Part shown: positions 6,337 to 8,924 of the stretch, piece by piece
Layout of the letters: the number at the start of each line of letters is the position of its first letter
Numbering within the stretch: the stretch's first letter is position 1
Notes under the pieces: model-generated
Databases searched by the model: none
Seen by the model: only the letters and a program-made list of their open reading frames with translations
What the model was told of the DNA's origin: nothing
Assembly (NCBI GenBank): GCA_902491055.1
Contig: CABUGI010000076.1
Location: 1-8,924 of the forward strand
Source: an uncultured Collinsella sp.
Lineage (GTDB): Bacteria; Actinomycetota; Coriobacteriia; Coriobacteriales; Coriobacteriaceae
Direction: 5' to 3'
Length of the DNA: 8,924 nucleotides
Program-made: the position numbers and the translations under genes

Positions 6337-7497
6337 ATGTCGGATTCGCCTAATTTTTTGACCTATGCCCAGACGGCGTTTGATCCGTTTGAGGAGCGGC
6401 CGTTCTGCGCGGTGGATAGCCTGGTCTTTGCGTGGTTGTCCTATTTGCGTTTGCCGGGTGATATGGCGGAACTGACGAACTGGCAGGGCCTAGACGTACG
6501 CGAGCTGCTGCGTGCCGAGTGCTACCGGGACATGATTGACGACCTGTGGGACCCAGAGGGGAGCAGGGCCTTGCTGGAGGCCGTGGCAGCAAGCCCTCGT
6601 TACCGTGGCGTGCACGTTTGCGGCTATCGTGCCGTGAGCGATGTGGTGGCGACAGAGCAGTTTGCAGCCATGGCGTTCCGGTTTCCGGCGGGGTTTAGCT
6701 ATCTTTCCTTCCGGGGGACCGACAGCACGATTGTGGGCTGGAAAGAGGACTTTAACATGGCGTTCCGGTGTCCTGTGCCGGCCCAGGAATCCGCGGCGCG
6801 TTATGTGGACGAGGCGGCGGATGCGATTGACGGGCCGCTTTTGTGCGGAGGTCATTCCAAAGGTGGAAACCTTGCGGTGTACGGTGCGGCGATGTGCTCC
6901 GATGTCGCCCGTGAGCGAATCGAACGGGCATATTCCCATGATGGTCCGGGCTTCGTCGAGGAGTTCCTGAACGGCGACGCCTTTGCCGATCTTTCCGGTC
7001 GAATCGACAAGACGCTACCTCGGTCGTCGATCTTTGGCATGATGTTCGAGACACAGGAGGACTATGCCATCGTTGAGAGCACCGAGTTCAGCCTGCTGCA
7101 GCACAATCCCTTTAGCTGGGTGGTTGATGGTCGCGACTTCGTGTACTGCGAGCGTCTGTCCGCCGGCGCTCGGTACGTTGATGGCTCCATTCGCGAGATG
7201 CTGCTTGCAGTGTCGCCTAGCGAGCGCGAGCGTTTTGTAGATGCGTTGTTCTCCGTGTTTGAGGCTACGGGTGCTGAGCGGTTTGCGGATATCGCTGGGA
7301 ATCTGCGCGAGAGCCTGCCCGTGATGCTCCAGGCTGCGCAAGGCTTTGACAAGGATACGCGACGCTTTGTCTCGCAGACCATCGCGGCAATCCTTAAATG
7401 CGCACTGCTGCCCAAACGACCCCAGATCGACATGCCCGCTGCCGGCAAGAGTTTGGCAGAACAGCTCGAGGCTTGGCAGTCCGAGCTCCTGCGCTAG
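6337..7497 (+). CDS. Mbeg1-like / DUF2974 alpha/beta-hydrolase-type protein
   Basis: 386 residues. The central mark is GGHSKGGNLAVYGA with the nucleophile-elbow Ser174, preceded by YLSFRGTDSTIVGWKEDFNM (about 122-141). This pairing of an FRGTD strand with a GHSKGG elbow is the signature of the DUF2974/Mbeg1-like family, a lipase-fold group of unknown substrate in gut Actinomycetota and Firmicutes. HDGPGF at 201-206 is also family-like. No signal peptide or membrane helix is seen, so it is probably cytosolic. The C-terminal 120 residues are helical and without recognised motifs. ATG 6337 is preceded by GGGAGGG (6328-6334), unusually close to the start. It is flanked by the two repeat copies and has no obvious terminator of its own. 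The physiological role is unknown; an esterase/lipase activity is a family inference. Confidence 0.85.
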   Translation: MSDSPNFLTYAQTAFDPFEERPFCAVDSLVFAWLSYLRLPGDMAELTNWQGLDVRELLRAECYRDMIDDLWDPEGSRALLEAVAASPRYRGVHVCGYRAVSDVVATEQFAAMAFRFPAGFSYLSFRGTDSTIVGWKEDFNMAFRCPVPAQESAARYVDEAADAIDGPLLCGGHSKGGNLAVYGAAMCSDVARERIERAYSHDGPGFVEEFLNGDAFADLSGRIDKTLPRSSIFGMMFETQEDYAIVESTEFSLLQHNPFSWVVDGRDFVYCERLSAGARYVDGSIREMLLAVSPSERERFVDALFSVFEATGAERFADIAGNLRESLPVMLQAAQGFDKDTRRFVSQTIAAILKCALLPKRPQIDMPAAGKSLAEQLEAWQSELLR

Positions 7498-7500
7498 CCA

Positions 7501-7531
7501 TTGGTGCAAAGCAACCTGTCCCCGATGCGTC
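7501..7531. repeat. REP-like intergenic repeat, copy 2
   Basis: It begins TTGGTGCAAAG, then CAACCTGTCCCCGATGCGTC, directly after the hydrolase stop codon. It differs from copy 1 (6288-6318) at five positions. The terminal inverted TGCACC of copy 1 is degraded here to TGCGTC. Same orientation as copy 1. Confidence 0.65.
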
Positions 7532-7549
7532 TGGGGCGGGCTCGACCGC

Positions 7550-7555
7550 TATACT
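7550..7555 (+). promoter_or_regulatory. Possible -10 box for ndpA
   Basis: TATACT matches the -10 consensus at 5 of 6 bases and lies 29 bases before ATG 7585. No good -35 is visible at 16-18 bases upstream; that region is the end of repeat copy 2. Confidence 0.4.
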
Positions 7556-7584
7556 GGTTCGTGCCGAAATCGATCTAGAACGGA

Positions 7585-8598
7585 ATGCCGTATATGAAAA
7601 TCAATCACGCGATTCTGCATATTCTGGACTTTGACTCTGCCGTCAACGTCATGAGCCAGCGCGAGCTCGATATCGAGAGCCGTACCGTGCGCAACTTCGT
7701 GACCACGCATCTGCGCCGCGCACGTACCTCGGCCGATAATAAACGCGCCACGTTTGCCGAGAACTCCGCATTCGGCGGCGAGCTCAAGGGCTATTTCTTT
7801 GGTGAGCGTGAGTTCGTGGACCTGTCGCAGCAGATTGCGGAGTTCATCTCTTCCGAACTCACCAAGGCCGAGAAAGCTGAGTCCACTGACGTGCTTGTGG
7901 CGGACTTTGACGATGATGAGGATGCCCGCTGGTTTGCCGTGATGCTGCTGGGCTCTAAGCAGGCATTCATGCACGAGGTGGGTCGCGAAGAGGGCGAGGT
8001 GCGTAACGACATCGCGCGCCACTATGCCATTCTGCCGAACCCTTCGCAAAAGGTGCCGAGCTATGCCATCGTGCGTGCAAGCACCATGGAGATCGGCTAT
8101 GTGGACAAGAAGCGCAAGATCGCCGGCGAGGATCGCATGCTTATCCCCGATGGCCTGCTGCAGTGCGACACGGGCGTATCGGGCAAGGAGGTCATCGACA
8201 CCGTGACGCGTGTGGTCGAGGAAGTCGCCGAGGAGCATGGTGCCAACACGGCTGTAGCGCTCGCTAAGGTTAAGGCTGCCGTTGCCGAGAAGGTTGAGGA
8301 TGACGAGGAACTGCCGCCTTGGGATATCGTCGATGAGGTCTTTGAGAACGAACCGGTTATCAAGGAGAGCGTGCGCGCGGCACTGACCGAGGAGAAGGTG
8401 CCCGAGCGCGTGCCCGTGGAACGCAAACAGGTCGAGCGCGCAGCTGTGCGCAATCACAAGATCCGTACCGACACGGGTATCGAAATCAGCTTCCCGGCCG
8501 AGATGGGTTCGAACTCCGAATACATCGAGTTCGTCAACGAGCCCAACGGCCTCATCTCCATCGAGCTCAAGAACATCGGAAGTATTGAGAATCGATAA
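7585..8598 (+). CDS. NdpA/YejK-type nucleoid-associated protein
   Basis: 337 residues, close to the usual length of the 37-kDa nucleoid-associated protein family (PF04245). The N-terminus INHAILHILDFDS and the block DVLVADFDDDEDARWFAVMLLGSK followed by FMHEVG fit the family; so does an early helix-rich part of the style SRTVRNFVTTHLRRARTSA. The middle (about 205-275) is strongly acidic and helical (VAEKVEDDEELPP). The C-terminus, TDTGIEISFPAEMGSN then YIEFVNEPNGLISIELKNI, is the typical closing beta domain. In E. coli YejK/NdpA is found with the nucleoid; in other bacteria the molecular role is unclear, and some relatives sit in defence or mobile contexts, which I do not see here. ATG 7585 is preceded by a weak ACGGA; ATG 7594 is the alternative start. 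A strong terminator follows at 8624, so this is a single-gene unit or is co-transcribed with the hydrolase. Confidence 0.85.
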   Translation: MPYMKINHAILHILDFDSAVNVMSQRELDIESRTVRNFVTTHLRRARTSADNKRATFAENSAFGGELKGYFFGEREFVDLSQQIAEFISSELTKAEKAESTDVLVADFDDDEDARWFAVMLLGSKQAFMHEVGREEGEVRNDIARHYAILPNPSQKVPSYAIVRASTMEIGYVDKKRKIAGEDRMLIPDGLLQCDTGVSGKEVIDTVTRVVEEVAEEHGANTAVALAKVKAAVAEKVEDDEELPPWDIVDEVFENEPVIKESVRAALTEEKVPERVPVERKQVERAAVRNHKIRTDTGIEISFPAEMGSNSEYIEFVNEPNGLISIELKNIGSIENR

Positions 8599-8623
8599 AC
8601 CGCTCTTGGACGTTGCAAAAAAC

Positions 8624-8658
8624 AAAGGCCGAAGCCTTTTGGGACTTCGGCCTTTTTT
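8624..8658 (+). terminator. Intrinsic terminator after ndpA
   Basis: An 11-bp stem, AAAGGCCGAAG (8624-8634) with CTTCGGCCTTT (8645-8655), 10-base loop, T run to 8658. An A-rich stretch before the stem (8617-8626) means it could also stop transcription arriving on the minus strand from the convergent gene at the right end. Confidence 0.9.
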
Positions 8659-8674
8659 GTTTTCGGCTTGGTTG

Positions 8675-8703
8675 CTGACATTGCGCCGCAGGTTGAGCAT
8701 ACG
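8675..8703 (+). promoter_or_regulatory. Possible promoter for the structured RNA element
   Basis: CTGACA (8675-8680) matches the -35 consensus at 5 of 6 bases. CATACG (8698-8703) follows at exactly 17 bases but matches the -10 at only 3 of 6. A start 7 bases later falls at 8710, one base before the long stem begins. The spacing is attractive but the -10 is poor. Confidence 0.25.
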
Positions 8704-8709
8704 TCAGCG

Positions 8710-8809
8710 AAAACGCCCTTAGGCGAGCAAGGTGACGTGAAAGAGGAGGGAAGCGTACTTCGGTACGCGACCGACGATTGAACGTCAGATTGCCGCTTAG
8801 GGGCGTTTG
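8710..8809 (+). ncRNA. Candidate structured RNA or foldable repeat element
   Basis: 8711-8730 pairs with 8790-8808 over 19 pairs with a single bulged A (8726) and two wobbles (T8719-G8800, G8722-T8797). A small internal loop follows, then GACGT (8734-8738) with ACGTC (8782-8786). Last comes an apical hairpin GCGTAC-TTCG-GTACGC (8753-8768), a C(UUCG)G tetraloop. The G-U pairs would be A-C mismatches on the other strand, and the UUCG loop would be CGAA, so the folded molecule should be RNA from the + strand. The single-stranded 5' side of the apical hairpin is purine-rich and contains AGGAGGG. No ORF of note lies inside. It may be a small RNA, a 3' UTR element, or an intergenic repeat present elsewhere in the genome; only one copy is visible here. 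Confidence 0.4.
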
Positions 8810-8821
8810 CAGCGTCGAGCC

Positions 8822-8849
8822 GTTACGCGGTTTGGTAAAACCGCGTAAC
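8822..8849. repeat. Perfect 12-bp dyad (hairpin) between the RNA element and the convergent gene
   Basis: GTTACGCGGTTT (8822-8833) with AAACCGCGTAAC (8838-8849), loop GGTA, no mismatches. On the + strand only TTCT follows, and on the minus strand GGCTCG, so neither side has a good T tract. It lies 2 bases beyond the stop codon of the minus-strand gene, so it may protect or end that mRNA, or end the + strand RNA element. Confidence 0.6.
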
Positions 8850-8851
8850 TT

Positions 8852-8924
8852 CTACAGCTGGCGCAGGCGCTCTTCCAGGCCGGTCTTGCTGTCGGTCTTC
8901 TCGTCGCGCATCTTGATGACGCGG
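8852..8924 (-). CDS. C-terminal end of an unidentified minus-strand gene
   Basis: Reading the reverse strand from the window edge, an open frame of 23 residues (RVIKMRDEKTDS, then KTGLEERLRQL) ends at TAG, whose complement is at 8852-8854. Codons are GC-rich at the third position as in the neighbouring genes, and the stop is followed at once by a perfect dyad, which supports a real gene end. The tail is charged and probably helical. Too short to identify. It converges on ndpA. Confidence 0.6.
   Translation of the reverse strand, partial: RVIKMRDEKTDSKTGLEERLRQL

Noticed and set aside
7549..8700. Long open frame on the minus strand opposite ndpA (383 codons)
   Set aside because: It runs through the ndpA terminator and mirrors a well-supported gene; no motifs.
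8737..8781. A 14-codon reading frame (GTG 8737 to TGA) inside the RNA element
   Set aside because: Very short, no ribosome binding site ahead of it, and it lies inside strong secondary structure.
1..8924. CRISPR array or phage genes
   Set aside because: No regularly spaced repeats and no phage-type proteins were seen anywhere in the window.

Overview
The window looks like a chromosome segment from a high-GC gut Actinomycetota of the class Coriobacteriia. Collinsella or a close relative is my best guess from the protein style and codon use; no database was consulted. Four housekeeping-type genes and one hydrolase-like gene occupy bases 1788-8598, all on the + strand. Each has its own leader or is separated from its neighbour by a hairpin, so they read as a series of single-gene units rather than one operon.

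Bases 1-1657 differ from the rest. They are AT-richer (33% and 43% GC in two 60-base lines I counted, against 67% in a line of nadE). They carry the end of a radical SAM gene of the type usually paired with a B12-binding domain. This gene is interrupted by an in-frame TAG, after which the frame resumes and continues into two winged-helix/PqqD-like domains. Directly behind it, under a strong ribosome binding site, sits a 36-residue peptide gene, closed by a strong intrinsic terminator. A modifying radical SAM enzyme with peptide-recognition-like domains plus a tiny adjacent ORF is the layout of a RiPP (ribosomally made, post-translationally modified peptide) locus. This is the most likely 'undescribed system' here, possibly a decaying copy.

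The core genes are: nadE (glutamine-dependent NAD+ synthetase, 1788-3788), a class I/II PLP aminotransferase (3907-5070), ldh (L-lactate dehydrogenase, 5272-6222), an Mbeg1/DUF2974-type alpha/beta hydrolase (6337-7497), and an NdpA/YejK-type nucleoid-associated protein (7585-8598). nadE and ldh both concern NAD supply and turnover, but nothing in the sequence shows them co-regulated. A 31-base repeat occurs on both sides of the hydrolase gene (26/31 identical) and resembles REP-type intergenic repeats.

The right end (8599-8851) is intergenic. It holds the ndpA terminator, then a roughly 100-base element that folds into a long, nearly continuous stem capped by a UUCG hairpin. Its G-U pairs and tetraloop only make sense if it is RNA from the + strand. 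A perfect 12-bp dyad follows. The last 73 bases are the C-terminal end of a convergent minus-strand gene that I cannot identify.
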